Source: Thalassotalea sp. ND16A
GTDB taxonomy: Bacteria; Pseudomonadota; Gammaproteobacteria; Enterobacterales; Alteromonadaceae
Length of the DNA: 64,000 nucleotides
Direction: 5' to 3'
NCBI RefSeq assembly: GCF_000764205.1
Contig: NZ_JQDZ01000068.1
Span: 186,001 to 250,000, forward strand
The notes under the pieces were generated by a model. That model was not told where the DNA came from and searched no databases. It saw only the letters and a program-made list of their open reading frames with translations. Both the position numbers and the translations under genes were made by a program. Below, piece by piece: positions 39,595-48,829 of this stretch. Each line of letters begins with the position of its first letter. The stretch's first letter is position 1.

Positions 39595-41475
39595 ATGATG
39601 AATAAACACGGTACTATATTGGCTTTTGTCGCTACGGTTAGCACTGGTTTACTTGGCCAAACTGCACACGCAGAAGAGGATAAGGTTTATTCGCCGTTTG
39701 TGGTTGGAGACAATGCCAGCCAGGTATTTTGGGGGGATACCCATTTACATACGTCGTATTCGGCCGATGCTGGCATGGTGGGCAATACCTTAGGTCCAGA
39801 AGTCGCTTATCGGTTTGCTTTAGGCCATGAAATAACTACCAGTAGTGGCCAACGCGCTCGCTTAATTCGGCCACTAGATTTTTTAGTGATTTCTGATCAT
39901 GCTGAAAATTTAGGCTTATCGCCTTTAATTGCCAATTCTGACCCTGAACTGTTAAAAACCAAATATGGCAAAAAATTGCATGACCTGGTGAAAGCAGGCA
40001 AAGGCCATGATGCCTTTTTACTTTGGATCAAAGAAGGCATGTCGAAAAACATCGATCTGATCAATAACCCGGTTATGGGCAAGAGTGTCTGGGCAAGTTC
40101 AGTGGATTATGCCGAAAAATATAATGATCCAGGTCGGTTCACCGCCTTTATTGGGTTTGAATGGACGTCAATAAACACCGCGCAAGTACCCAGTAATTTA
40201 CATCGCGTTGTTATTTTTAAAGATGACGGCGATAAAACCAAACAAGTAATGCCTTATTCTGCTTTTAATTCCTACGATCCTGAAGATTTATGGACCTATA
40301 TGGAAGGCTATGAAAAGAAAACCGGCGGAAATGTGTTAGCGATTGCACATAATGGCAATTTGTCCAATGGCATTATGTTTGCCACAGAACGCTTAAATGG
40401 TGAGCCCATTGATAAAGCCTATGCAGAGCGTCGTATGCAATGGGAGCCTATCTATGAGGTAACGCAAATTAAAGGCGATGGCGAAGCGCATCCGCTTATT
40501 TCGCCAAACGATGAATTTGCCGATTACGGTACCTGGGATCTGGCGGATATTGCCGGGCTTCATCCAAAGAAACCGGAAATGCTGCCTTATGAGTATGCTC
40601 GTACAGCCTTACAAATAGGTTTACAACAAGAAGATAAGCTAGGGGTAAACCCGTTTAAAGTAGGGTTTATCGGCAGTACCGATGCACATACCTCATTGGT
40701 ATCAACTCGTGAAGATAATTACTGGGGCAAAACCCCCAGAGGTGAAGCTGCCGCCGATCGTTATAAACATAAAATATTGGGTACAGTGGAAGAGTTATCA
40801 ACCTATGAATCGGATACCATATCATCGGGTTTAGCAGCGGTGTGGGCACGTGAAAATACCCGCGCAGATCTTTATGATGCCATGGCAAACAAAGAAACGT
40901 ATGCAACCACAGGTACGCGCATCACCGTGCGTTTCTTCGGCGGTTGGGATTATCAAATTGATGATGTTTACCAAGCACAAATGGCTGACATTGGTTATCA
41001 AAAGGGCGTTCCTATGGGCGGGGATTTAGCGAAACCAACGGCTGCGAACAAAGCGCCTGTGTTTATGGTTGCCGCGATGAAAGACCCAAATGCAGCTAAC
41101 TTAGACAGAGTACAAATAGTGAAAGGCTGGGTGGATAGTAACGGTGAACGGCAAGAGCGAATTTATGATGTTGCAGTATCAGACGGTCGTAAAATTGGCG
41201 CCGATGGCCGTTGTAAAACACCAGTAGGTGACACGGTTAATATTGATGAAGCCACATATTCAAATTCAATTGGTGACTCTGAATTAAGAGCGGTATGGAC
41301 AGACCCCGATTTTAACTCCGCACTATCTGCCGTTTATTACGTGAGAGTATTGGAAATACCAACCCCGACATGGCAAGCTCATGATCAGAAATTCTATGGT
41401 ATGAAAATGCCAGATGGCATCCCGATGAAACATCAAGAGCGAGCTTATACTTCGCCAATTTGGTATGGCGAGTAA
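39595..41475 (+). CDS. DUF3604-family exported protein, PHP-like metal-dependent hydrolase
   Basis: 626 residues with a Sec signal peptide (about 1-26, ending AHAEE). The DUF3604 signature FWGDTHLHTSYSADAG (His-x-His metal site) and FLVISDHAENLG resemble a PHP phosphoesterase active site. Further on are VLAIAHNGNLSNG and GFIGSTDAHTSL with additional His/Asp ligands. Probably a periplasmic hydrolase of unknown substrate. It stands between ftsH and folP, which are normally adjacent in this block, with its own upstream terminator and a long hairpin after it. Confidence 0.88.
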   Translation: MMNKHGTILAFVATVSTGLLGQTAHAEEDKVYSPFVVGDNASQVFWGDTHLHTSYSADAGMVGNTLGPEVAYRFALGHEITTSSGQRARLIRPLDFLVISDHAENLGLSPLIANSDPELLKTKYGKKLHDLVKAGKGHDAFLLWIKEGMSKNIDLINNPVMGKSVWASSVDYAEKYNDPGRFTAFIGFEWTSINTAQVPSNLHRVVIFKDDGDKTKQVMPYSAFNSYDPEDLWTYMEGYEKKTGGNVLAIAHNGNLSNGIMFATERLNGEPIDKAYAERRMQWEPIYEVTQIKGDGEAHPLISPNDEFADYGTWDLADIAGLHPKKPEMLPYEYARTALQIGLQQEDKLGVNPFKVGFIGSTDAHTSLVSTREDNYWGKTPRGEAAADRYKHKILGTVEELSTYESDTISSGLAAVWARENTRADLYDAMANKETYATTGTRITVRFFGGWDYQIDDVYQAQMADIGYQKGVPMGGDLAKPTAANKAPVFMVAAMKDPNAANLDRVQIVKGWVDSNGERQERIYDVAVSDGRKIGADGRCKTPVGDTVNIDEATYSNSIGDSELRAVWTDPDFNSALSAVYYVRVLEIPTPTWQAHDQKFYGMKMPDGIPMKHQERAYTSPIWYGE

Positions 41476-41483
41476 ACCGCTGA

Positions 41484-41526
41484 GTTATCTAAAGTCTTAT
41501 TCATTATGACCTAGACTTTAGATAAC
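41484..41526. terminator. Long perfect hairpin after the DUF3604 gene
   Basis: Fourteen-base arms GTTATCTAAAGTCT (41484-41497) and AGACTTTAGATAAC (41513-41526) are perfectly complementary around a 15-nt loop. No T tract follows, so it may be an RNA-stabilising 3' hairpin or a protein site rather than a classic terminator. Confidence 0.6.
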
Positions 41527-41613
41527 TTAATCACAATTGTTATGGTGAAAGTATCTTCTTCTATATTTTAGTGACAAGCTTCTTTATAATACCGCAATAA
41601 ATCAACAGTTTTA

Positions 41614-42465
41614 ATGAACAAACCTTCAAATATCATGCAATTTGGCTCTAAAGTACTCGACCTATCAACTCCCAATATTATGGGGATTTTAAACGTTACC
41701 CCTGATTCTTTTTCCGATGGTGGCAACTTTAACCAAATTGATAATGCCTTAAATCAGGTAGAAATGATGATAGCTGCAGGCGCCAGCATTATTGATGTCG
41801 GTGGTGAATCCACTCGCCCTGGTGCTAAAGATGTTGAGTTACAGGAAGAGTTGGCCAGAGTTATCCCGGTGATTAAAGCGATCAAGCAACGCTTTGAGGT
41901 AGTGATTTCTATTGATACCAGCAAAGCCGAAGTGATGCAGGCAGCAATCGATAGCGGCGCAGGCTTAATCAATGATGTCAGAGCGTTGCAAAATGAAGGT
42001 TGTGTTGAGGTAGTCGCCAATTCAGATTTACCGGTGTGTTTAATGCACATGCAGGGCATGCCAAGGACGATGCAAACAAAGCCACAATACAACAATGTTG
42101 TTGACGATGTAGAAACCTTCTTTAAACAGCGCATTCAAGTGTGTCAGCAGGCCGGTATTGATAAAAACCGTATCATCATCGACCCAGGTTATGGTTTTGG
42201 TAAAACGTTAGAACAAAACTATCAGTTGTTGGCCAATCAGCAACAACTGTTAGCGCTTGGCACCCCAATACTTGCCGGCATCTCTAGAAAATCGATGATT
42301 GGCAATCTGCTTGATGCACCAGTAGAGCAACGTTTAGCCGGCAGTTTATCTGCCGCAGTGCTTGCTTGTATTAATGGTGCTAAAATCATACGAGTGCATG
42401 ATGTTAAAGAAACCGTTGATGCCATTAAAGTATTAAGTGCGACATTAGCGCAGCAAGCGATTTAG
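41614..42465 (+). CDS. folP: Dihydropteroate synthase
   Basis: Joins para-aminobenzoate to the pterin pyrophosphate in folate synthesis; target of sulfonamides. 283 residues. Motifs: IMGILNVTPDSFSDGG (N-terminal pterin-binding signature), IIDVGGESTRPGA, VCLMHMQGMPRTMQ and GISRKSMIG, with Arg-His near the end (IIRVHDVKET). Followed by glmM after 85 nt as in most Gammaproteobacteria. Confidence 0.97.
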   Translation: MNKPSNIMQFGSKVLDLSTPNIMGILNVTPDSFSDGGNFNQIDNALNQVEMMIAAGASIIDVGGESTRPGAKDVELQEELARVIPVIKAIKQRFEVVISIDTSKAEVMQAAIDSGAGLINDVRALQNEGCVEVVANSDLPVCLMHMQGMPRTMQTKPQYNNVVDDVETFFKQRIQVCQQAGIDKNRIIIDPGYGFGKTLEQNYQLLANQQQLLALGTPILAGISRKSMIGNLLDAPVEQRLAGSLSAAVLACINGAKIIRVHDVKETVDAIKVLSATLAQQAI

Positions 42466-42550
42466 AATAAAGAATCAAATAAAAACAGCTATTTAAAAAC
42501 AATTGATTAAAATGGCTTTACAGAAATATACACGCAGGGAGTAATGTTAC

Positions 42551-43897
42551 GTGTCGACGAGAAAATATTTTGGTACCGATGGTATTCGTGGTTTGGTTGG
42601 TAAAGCGCCTATTTCACCAGAGTTTGTGATGAAACTAGGCTGGGCCGCAGGCAAGGTGCTTGCTACCCGTGGCACCAAAAAAGTATTGATTGGTAAAGAT
42701 ACCCGTATTTCCGGTTATATGCTTGAATCGGCTCTTGAAGCCGGGTTTTCTGCCGCCGGTATCGATATCGGTTTAATGGGGCCAATGCCAACGCCTGCCG
42801 TGGCATATTTAACCAAAACATTCCGAGCGGAGGCGGGCATAGTGATCAGTGCGTCGCACAATCCGTTTTATGATAATGGCATCAAGTTCTTTTCAACGAC
42901 CGGTGAAAAATTACCCGATGAAGTCGAGCAGGCGATTGAAGCAATGCTCGATGAAGAAATGGACTGTGTGCATTCGGCCAAGTTAGGTAAAGCGGTGCGC
43001 ATCGACGATGCCGCCGGTCGTTATATCGAATTTTGTAAAAGCAACTTCCCCTCAGAGTATTCATTAAATGGCTTAAAAATTGTGGTCGACTGTGCTCATG
43101 GCGCAACCTATCACATTGCCCCAAGCGTATTCCGTGAGCTTGGCGCTGAAGTCATTGAATTTGCCTGTGCGCCTAATGGCACCAACATCAATGATGATTG
43201 TGGCGCGACCTCGATGACCAACATTGCCAAGCTGGTATTAGAACAGCAAGCCGATTTAGGTATTGCCCTGGACGGTGATGGCGACCGATTAATGATGGTT
43301 GACCAAAATGGCGATGTGGTTGATGGTGATGAAATTATTTTCATCGTTGCTAAAAATGCTCAGCAGCACAATAAGCTTAAAGGCGGGGTGGTTGGCACGT
43401 TAATGAGTAATATGGGTCTTGAGCTGGCATTAAAAGATTTAGACATTGATTTTAGCCGGGCCAAAGTTGGCGATCGTTATGTCATGGAGCAATTAAAAGC
43501 AAAAGGCTGGAAACTTGGCGCGGAAAATTCCGGGCATGTGATTAACTTAAACTGTACTTCAACCGGTGATGGCACCATTGCCGCATTGAATGTGTTAGAA
43601 GCCATTTGTCAGTCTGGAAAGTCATTAACGCAATTACGTCAGGGCATGACGATGTTACCGCAAATATTGGTGAATGTGCGCTTTAGTGGCAAAACCGATC
43701 CGATAAACGACGATGCAGTAAAACAAAGTGTTATCGATGTTGAACAAGAGCTTGCCGGTACTGGTCGAGTGTTATTGCGTAAATCGGGTACCGAGCCACT
43801 GATTCGTGTGATGGTAGAAGGTCCTGATTTAACAGAGGTTACTCGTTTGGCCAACATCATTGCTGAGCAAGTAAAAGCCGTTGATGCCGAGCATTAA
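42551..43897 (+). CDS. glmM: Phosphoglucosamine mutase
   Basis: Interconverts glucosamine-6-phosphate and glucosamine-1-phosphate for UDP-GlcNAc and peptidoglycan. 448 residues, GTG start with AGGGAG about 10 nt upstream. N-terminus [10 protein letters not shown], catalytic phosphoserine loop [15 protein letters not shown] (Ser about residue 101), metal loop [12 protein letters not shown], sugar loop GAENSGHV and phosphate-binding [14 protein letters not shown] are all intact. Confidence 0.98.
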   Translation: MSTRKYFGTDGIRGLVGKAPISPEFVMKLGWAAGKVLATRGTKKVLIGKDTRISGYMLESALEAGFSAAGIDIGLMGPMPTPAVAYLTKTFRAEAGIVISASHNPFYDNGIKFFSTTGEKLPDEVEQAIEAMLDEEMDCVHSAKLGKAVRIDDAAGRYIEFCKSNFPSEYSLNGLKIVVDCAHGATYHIAPSVFRELGAEVIEFACAPNGTNINDDCGATSMTNIAKLVLEQQADLGIALDGDGDRLMMVDQNGDVVDGDEIIFIVAKNAQQHNKLKGGVVGTLMSNMGLELALKDLDIDFSRAKVGDRYVMEQLKAKGWKLGAENSGHVINLNCTSTGDGTIAALNVLEAICQSGKSLTQLRQGMTMLPQILVNVRFSGKTDPINDDAVKQSVIDVEQELAGTGRVLLRKSGTEPLIRVMVEGPDLTEVTRLANIIAEQVKAVDAEH

Positions 43898-44020
43898 TAC
43901 CCAAATATAGATAAATTGACGGTAAAATAATCAAATAAACGGCTAAGTTATTTAATCGCTTGTAACTTAGCTATGAGTTCGATAATATCTCGCCGTTATA
44001 ATAACCATAAGTATTGAAAG

Positions 44021-44770
44021 ATGAGTAGACAAACAATAGTTGCCGCCAATTGGAAAATGAACGGTAATAGTGATTTAGTTACAGAGATATTATCTGGATT
44101 AAATGAGCAACGTTTTAGTGATAATCATCAGGTTGTTATTTGTCCTCCTGCACCTTATCTTGCAGCAGTACAATCGGCGATAACAAACTCGAAAATTGCA
44201 ACTGGCGCCCAAAATATTAATGAAAATGAAAAAGGTGCGTATACCGGTGAAATTTCAGCTTTAATGCTGAAGGATTTACAGGTACAATATGCGATTCTAG
44301 GGCACTCTGAACGTCGTGCAATGTTTCATGACAGCTCAGAACTTGTTGCCGAAAAAGTTGCTTATGCTTTAGCAAGTGGTTTAAAGCCAATACTTTGTAT
44401 CGGTGAAACCGAAGAAGAGCGTGAAGCGGGTGAGACAGAGTCAAGACTGACTAGCCAACTTGCTCCGGTTATTGCTAAAGTTGGTATCGAAAAATTTAAA
44501 GATGTAGTTGTCGCGTATGAGCCTGTATGGGCTATTGGTACCGGCAAAACTGCTTCTGCTGAAATTGCTCAGCAAACCCATGAATTTATTCGTGGTTATT
44601 TGGCATCGTTTGATGCTGATGTAGCGCAAACTGTACCGCTGTTATACGGCGGTAGTGTTAACGCCAAGAATTGTGAAGAATTATTTGCTCAAGCTGATAT
44701 TGACGGTGGTTTAATCGGCGGTGCGAGTTTGAAAATTGAAGAATTTAAGAAAATCTGCCAAGCAGTATAG
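44021..44770 (+). CDS. tpiA: Triosephosphate isomerase
   Basis: Glycolytic TIM-barrel enzyme interconverting dihydroxyacetone phosphate and glyceraldehyde-3-phosphate. 249 residues. NWKMNG with the substrate Lys, catalytic His in LGHSERR, catalytic Glu in VVAYEPVWAIGTGKTA with the flexible loop, and LLYGGSVN phosphate-binding region. Placement between glmM and secG is usual in Alteromonadales. Confidence 0.98.
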   Translation: MSRQTIVAANWKMNGNSDLVTEILSGLNEQRFSDNHQVVICPPAPYLAAVQSAITNSKIATGAQNINENEKGAYTGEISALMLKDLQVQYAILGHSERRAMFHDSSELVAEKVAYALASGLKPILCIGETEEEREAGETESRLTSQLAPVIAKVGIEKFKDVVVAYEPVWAIGTGKTASAEIAQQTHEFIRGYLASFDADVAQTVPLLYGGSVNAKNCEELFAQADIDGGLIGGASLKIEEFKKICQAV

Positions 44771-44782
44771 GATCTATAGAGA

Positions 44783-45133
44783 ATGTTGTATCAAGTTTTA
44801 ATCATTGCTTTTTTAATTGTTGCTTTAGTTTTAGTTGGTTTTATTCTAATCCAACAAGGTAAAGGCGCAGACATGGGTGCTTCATTTGGCGCAGGTTCAT
44901 CAGCAACTATCTTTGGTTCAAGTGGTTCAGGTAACTTCATGACCAAAACCACTGGCATCTTAGCAACGCTATTTTTCGTCCTTAGCTTGTTCTTAGGTAA
45001 CCTTACTGCGCAACGCACTAAGCAAACTGAAGAGTGGAGCAACTTAGGTGGTGAAGAGCAAACACAAAGTGTAGCGCCAGCAACCGACGTACCACAAAGC
45101 GAAGATAAAAAAGAAAGCGACGTACCAAACTAA
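44783..45133 (+). CDS. secG: Protein-export membrane protein SecG
   Basis: Small subunit of the SecYEG translocon. 116 residues with two transmembrane helices (about 3-25 and 53-74) around the conserved cytoplasmic loop QQGKGADMGASFGAGSS, and an acidic C-terminal tail. 12 nt after tpiA, so one operon, and followed by tRNA-Leu as in E. coli. Confidence 0.96.
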   Translation: MLYQVLIIAFLIVALVLVGFILIQQGKGADMGASFGAGSSATIFGSSGSGNFMTKTTGILATLFFVLSLFLGNLTAQRTKQTEEWSNLGGEEQTQSVAPATDVPQSEDKKESDVPN

Positions 45134-45156
45134 TCCATCGCTCTTCTAAAAAATTA

Positions 45157-45241
45157 GCGGATATGGTGGAATTGGTAGACACGCAGCCTTGAGGGGGCTG
45201 TGCTTAACAGCGTGAGAGTTCGAGTCTCTCTATCCGCACCA
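45157..45241 (+). tRNA. leuU: tRNA-Leu (anticodon GAG)
   Basis: 85 nt with encoded CCA. Acceptor stem GCGGATA / TATCCGC, anticodon stem CAGCC / GGCTG with loop TTGAGGG (anticodon GAG), a long variable arm TGCTTAACAGCGT as expected for Leu, and T arm GAGAG-TTCGAGT-CTCTC. Position after secG equals E. coli leuU. Confidence 0.98.
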
Positions 45242-45269
45242 AATACCGGTTCGATAAGAACCAATAAAG

Positions 45270-45308
45270 ACCAGAATAACCTTTAAAACCAAGGTGTTCT
45301 GGTTTTTT
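45270..45308 (+). terminator. Terminator after tRNA-Leu
   Basis: Outer stem ACCAGAA / TTCTGGT with an inner AACCTT / AAGGTG pairing, followed by TTTTTT. Confidence 0.88.
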
Positions 45309-45435
45309 TATGTCCGAAAGAAAACGATAAAGGTTTTATAAAATTCAGCTTTTTTAGTTACATGTTTAGTAACACGGATAAATAAATATAGAACTGCTGT
45401 TACCAAAATGGCTCGAACCCTAAACCACCTACGCA

Positions 45436-45849
45436 TCAGTCGAGAAAACGCTCCCGGATATCGGCATCGGGCACTGGGCACTGTGCATTTTTTCCAAACC
45501 AACGGTAGCGCCTGGTACCAACAAAGTCATAGGCAAGATCGCGCAGCGGGGCCGGGCATAGCCGCAGTACCGACAACACTGGCCATAAGCCGGATAATTT
45601 TTGGGTGATCTTTAGTGCCGCGGAAGACTTGTTAAAAGCCTTCCCTTCGCTAATGAGAATGACCGACTCCAGTGTCTCGGCCAAAGCATATTGAGCCAAA
45701 AGCCGTTTGCCGGTCTTTGATTGCAAGGTGGCAAAGCGGTAAAGTTTTTTAGGATCGCGCCGGCAAATAAAGCGCACCCAGCTGTTGCAGAATTTGCATA
45801 CCCCGTCAAACAGAATGAGATTAGTTTCAGTATCGCACTGCCTTGTCAT
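45436..45849 (-). CDS. DCC-family thiol-disulfide oxidoreductase-like protein (DUF393)
   Basis: 137 residues. The signature LILFDGVCKFCNSWVRF contains the DxxCxxC motif, and YRFATLQSKTG follows, typical of the DCC/YuxK family. Family members are predicted thiol-disulfide proteins. It starts 6 nt after the HTTM gene, so both are one transcript. GC is clearly higher than in the neighbouring housekeeping genes. Confidence 0.88.
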   Translation of the reverse strand: MTRQCDTETNLILFDGVCKFCNSWVRFICRRDPKKLYRFATLQSKTGKRLLAQYALAETLESVILISEGKAFNKSSAALKITQKLSGLWPVLSVLRLCPAPLRDLAYDFVGTRRYRWFGKNAQCPVPDADIRERFLD

Positions 45850-45855
45850 TGCTGT

Positions 45856-47232
45856 TTACCTCAACGGTTCTGTAAGCGGTATTATCCACGCTGCCGGAGC
45901 CAGATCACGGCCTACCGCGGCTAAATTCGTGTTTGGATCGATCAGCAATTGAGACTTTCGACCATTGAGGGAACACCAGGCTCGGCTCAGCACCTGTGGC
46001 CGGTTGCCGCCGTTATCGTCGGCGTGGTTTTGAGCAAGGTGGTGGGCAAACTGCAAGATCATGTCGGGCCGGCATGCCATTTTCCGTTTTTGCCGTCGGG
46101 TGAGAATGTGCTCTGGCACTACCTGCCAACGCTTGTGGGACATCGGGTCGAACATAACAAATCCGATTTGGCCTGTTTTGCCGCGAAGCTTCATTTGCCA
46201 GGCAAACCGGTGGCCCTCCTCTGTCCAACTGCTATTGCCGGGATAAAGCAAATGGCGCAGTGGAAACATAATTTGTATGGTGAGCCAGCTAATGAAAAAG
46301 ACCATGATAACGGTTTGCATTGCCGCCGTTGGCAAAGGCATGCCGTTGGCTGCCGAAACTTGATACTCTCGCCCGGCAGCGGGATCCAACCCCAGTTTTG
46401 CCTGTATCTTCTGCCAAAGGGTTACCGGCCAGTTGGGATCGAAGAACAACGTGGTAGCAATCAAGGTCAGCCAGGGAAATATCCCGATATTGAACAGGAA
46501 ATGGTTCATGATATGAAACACCGCATACAGCAGAAAGACCCAAAGCCGGGTCCGGCGGAATAACAACAGCGGCGCACCGACGATATGCAGTAAGATGGCA
46601 CCATAGGAAGCAATCGCCACCACCCAGGTTTCAGTAAACAGGTAGCCTATCAGTGGAAAGTCGGTCCGGTTGCCAAGCCAAAGGGTTAACGGTTGCAGGT
46701 TGAGCCAATCGGGATTGATCTTAACAATACCGGCAAACAAATACATCACTTCAAGCTGGACGACAAAAATAAGCAGTGTCCAGGCGGGTATCCAGTTAGT
46801 CTTAATCTCAGGCTTGCGCAGTACATCGAGGGAATAAGCTTTGTTGGCGGGCACAACACATAGTAATACGCCTAACAGGATGACAAAATAAAAATGATTG
46901 AGGTATTGTGTCTGGTCGATGAAAAACACGTAACTGAACAGAACGACAAATGCGATGGTGGCAAAGCGGTAGAAAAGCCCCAGCATGATCATCAAAGAGA
47001 CGATACCAAGCAAGGCAAAGTGCCAGTACATGCCATCGCCCGGCCAGGCTTGAACCCAACTAAAACCATAATACTTGAAGTGAAATAGAGGCTCTATGTA
47101 GTAACTTTCAATCCAACCGAAACTAAAGTAACGGCCAACCTCGATTACCATGATCAAGCCAAATGCCACCCGGAAGAACACCAGTGACGCAATATTTGTC
47201 GGCCCAAATAACCATTCCTTAAACTTCGTCAT
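45856..47232 (-). CDS. HTTM-domain membrane protein (vitamin-K-dependent carboxylase / lipase-maturation-like)
   Basis: 458 residues. About eight hydrophobic segments fill residues 15-290; the HTTM hallmarks are NIASLVFFRVAFGLIMVIEV at the N-terminus and YLNHFYFVILLGVLLCVVPA. A C-terminal soluble part holds a conserved-looking PGNSSWTEEGHRFAWQMKL stretch, seen in the gamma-carboxylase-like HTTM family. Eukaryotic relatives carboxylate glutamate; bacterial members are mostly uncharacterised. Genes for DCC proteins are frequent partners. GC-rich, so probably acquired. Confidence 0.87.
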   Translation of the reverse strand: MTKFKEWLFGPTNIASLVFFRVAFGLIMVIEVGRYFSFGWIESYYIEPLFHFKYYGFSWVQAWPGDGMYWHFALLGIVSLMIMLGLFYRFATIAFVVLFSYVFFIDQTQYLNHFYFVILLGVLLCVVPANKAYSLDVLRKPEIKTNWIPAWTLLIFVVQLEVMYLFAGIVKINPDWLNLQPLTLWLGNRTDFPLIGYLFTETWVVAIASYGAILLHIVGAPLLLFRRTRLWVFLLYAVFHIMNHFLFNIGIFPWLTLIATTLFFDPNWPVTLWQKIQAKLGLDPAAGREYQVSAANGMPLPTAAMQTVIMVFFISWLTIQIMFPLRHLLYPGNSSWTEEGHRFAWQMKLRGKTGQIGFVMFDPMSHKRWQVVPEHILTRRQKRKMACRPDMILQFAHHLAQNHADDNGGNRPQVLSRAWCSLNGRKSQLLIDPNTNLAAVGRDLAPAAWIIPLTEPLR

Positions 47233-47932
47233 TGATTATAAAATCCATACTAGGGTAATTGAAGCATAAAAGGTCGCAATCAGTGATGTCCTTTGCCACC
47301 GTTTCCACACTTGCCGGTTACAGTTATTGAAAGCATAGCACTAAAAGACAGCGGCTAAGTAATTTTCATCTTGCATCAGTAAATACATAAACGAAAACCT
47401 TAGTGTTCACTTTTGCCACAAAGTGGTGGTAATTGGCGAGTCGAAATCACCCAAGCTAACTTTCAGTTTGATACGCAAGAGGACATTTAAATAATACCAG
47501 GTGCAAATAGCTCAACTTTATTGGTTCCTAATAAAATCAACTCTAAAGAAGTGACCATAGGTTGCATAAAAAGTACAAAATTGTATGAGGTTCATCCAGT
47601 TTTGTACTACGAGTGCTTTTTATTATTTTCATTCTGAATGAAAAATCTAGCGAAATATCAAGCCATTAGAAGAATACAATCATGGCCTATTTGTTGCTCT
47701 TTAGACGTTAGATCGCAATCAGTAAATTAATGAATGCGCTCAAGTATAGATTTTAATGCTTAAGTGCAAAGTCACTTCCAAAAGAGGAAAGGCTATGAGT
47801 ACAGAACGCACAAACAAACTATGGTTAATTGGCGAAAGAGATTCTATAAAGAATAAAATCATCAATCGAATTTTGTTGTTGGCCTTGTGTTTGTATGGGG
47901 GGCGGTGTCAATGGAACCGTAATTATATCCCA
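47233..47932. other. 700-bp gene-poor region
   Basis: No convincing complete ORF. A frame open from 47756 runs into the lipoprotein gene at 47933, but its first 59 codons lack signal or domain features. The only structure seen is the hairpin TTTTCATTC-T-GAATGAAAA at 47626-47644. Base composition returns to AT-rich after the HTTM gene. Confidence 0.4.
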
Positions 47933-48646
47933 ATGAGAAAAGTACTTCTTATATCGCTGTTCCTTTTAGGTTGCACATCCAATGGCTTACCGAGGATAGA
48001 ACATGGGCGGCAGGTAAATTTTGTCTTTGTACCCTCTAGTTCTTCTCAACAAAAGACCGATATTGACAGTCAAATAGCCGACAAATACTCTGAGACTGGC
48101 TCAGGCATCGGTGCTGGAGCAGGTTTGATGTGGGCCACCGCTTGCGGTCCTTTTTATTTGATTTGTTCTATGGCAACTGTTCCGGTTGCATCCTTAGCAG
48201 GAGGAGTGGGGGGACATGTTGCGGGTGACTTAGCGAGCTTACCTGAATTCAAGCGTAAAAAATTGATTGAGCAACTTGAAAAAAATCGCCGGAAAATTGA
48301 ATTGAACACTGAAGTTGTCGGCATGCTGAATAAACATGCAGGCAGCAAATATAACGTTTCTTACAATGAACAGGCTAAAAGAATTGAATTTAAGATACAG
48401 GATTTTTCTCTAATTATTCTGGAAAGGGAAAAAATAAAATTGTCGATGACGGTGAGGGTAAGAACCCGTAAAGATAGGAGCAAGCCTAAGCTGGAAAAAA
48501 AACATTACACTCAGTATTTTTACTATGAAAGTGCGACGGAATCGGTAGATAAATGGATAGAAGATAAGGATTACTTCGTCATTGCAGAATTTCGAAAGTG
48601 CCTTGATAATTTAGCGAGTGAGATTATCAAAGAGATTTCCAGCTAA
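47933..48646 (+). CDS. Hypothetical lipoprotein with glycine-rich membrane segment
   Basis: 237 residues from the ATG at 47933, chosen because it places a lipoprotein signal (VLLISLFLLGCTSNG, Cys about residue 14) at the N-terminus. The same frame is open 59 codons further upstream. A Gly/Ala-rich hydrophobic segment (about 60-100, with GIGAGAGLMW and AGGVGGHVAGD) resembles a glycine zipper. The rest is charged and rich in Lys/Glu. Family not recognised. It lies in the gene-poor region after the tRNA-Leu. Confidence 0.6.
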   Translation: MRKVLLISLFLLGCTSNGLPRIEHGRQVNFVFVPSSSSQQKTDIDSQIADKYSETGSGIGAGAGLMWATACGPFYLICSMATVPVASLAGGVGGHVAGDLASLPEFKRKKLIEQLEKNRRKIELNTEVVGMLNKHAGSKYNVSYNEQAKRIEFKIQDFSLIILEREKIKLSMTVRVRTRKDRSKPKLEKKHYTQYFYYESATESVDKWIEDKDYFVIAEFRKCLDNLASEIIKEISS

Positions 48647-48829
48647 AATGGATAAATATGTTTTTAGACTTGATTTTTACTTGCTCAGTGGGCATAAGCA
48701 AGGCAGCAGGTCATATCGTAGCTTCAAGTTTGAATGTGTTCTTCCTGAATGAGGAAGTTGCCGACGGAATAAATAAGGCATATATTCATATAAACTTAAT
48801 GGCTCGTGAACTCACGCATCTGAATATTA

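Noticed and set aside
45949-46563. 204-aa plus-strand ORF inside the HTTM region
   Set aside because: Antisense frame kept open by higher GC; the minus-strand frame has clear membrane helices and family motifs.
45157-47240. Integrative element inserted into tRNA-Leu
   Set aside because: No integrase and no direct repeat of the tRNA 3' end was seen within the window, so an att site cannot be claimed.
47756-47932. N-terminal extension of the lipoprotein gene at 47933
   Set aside because: It would bury the lipobox signal peptide inside the protein; no ribosome site supports it.
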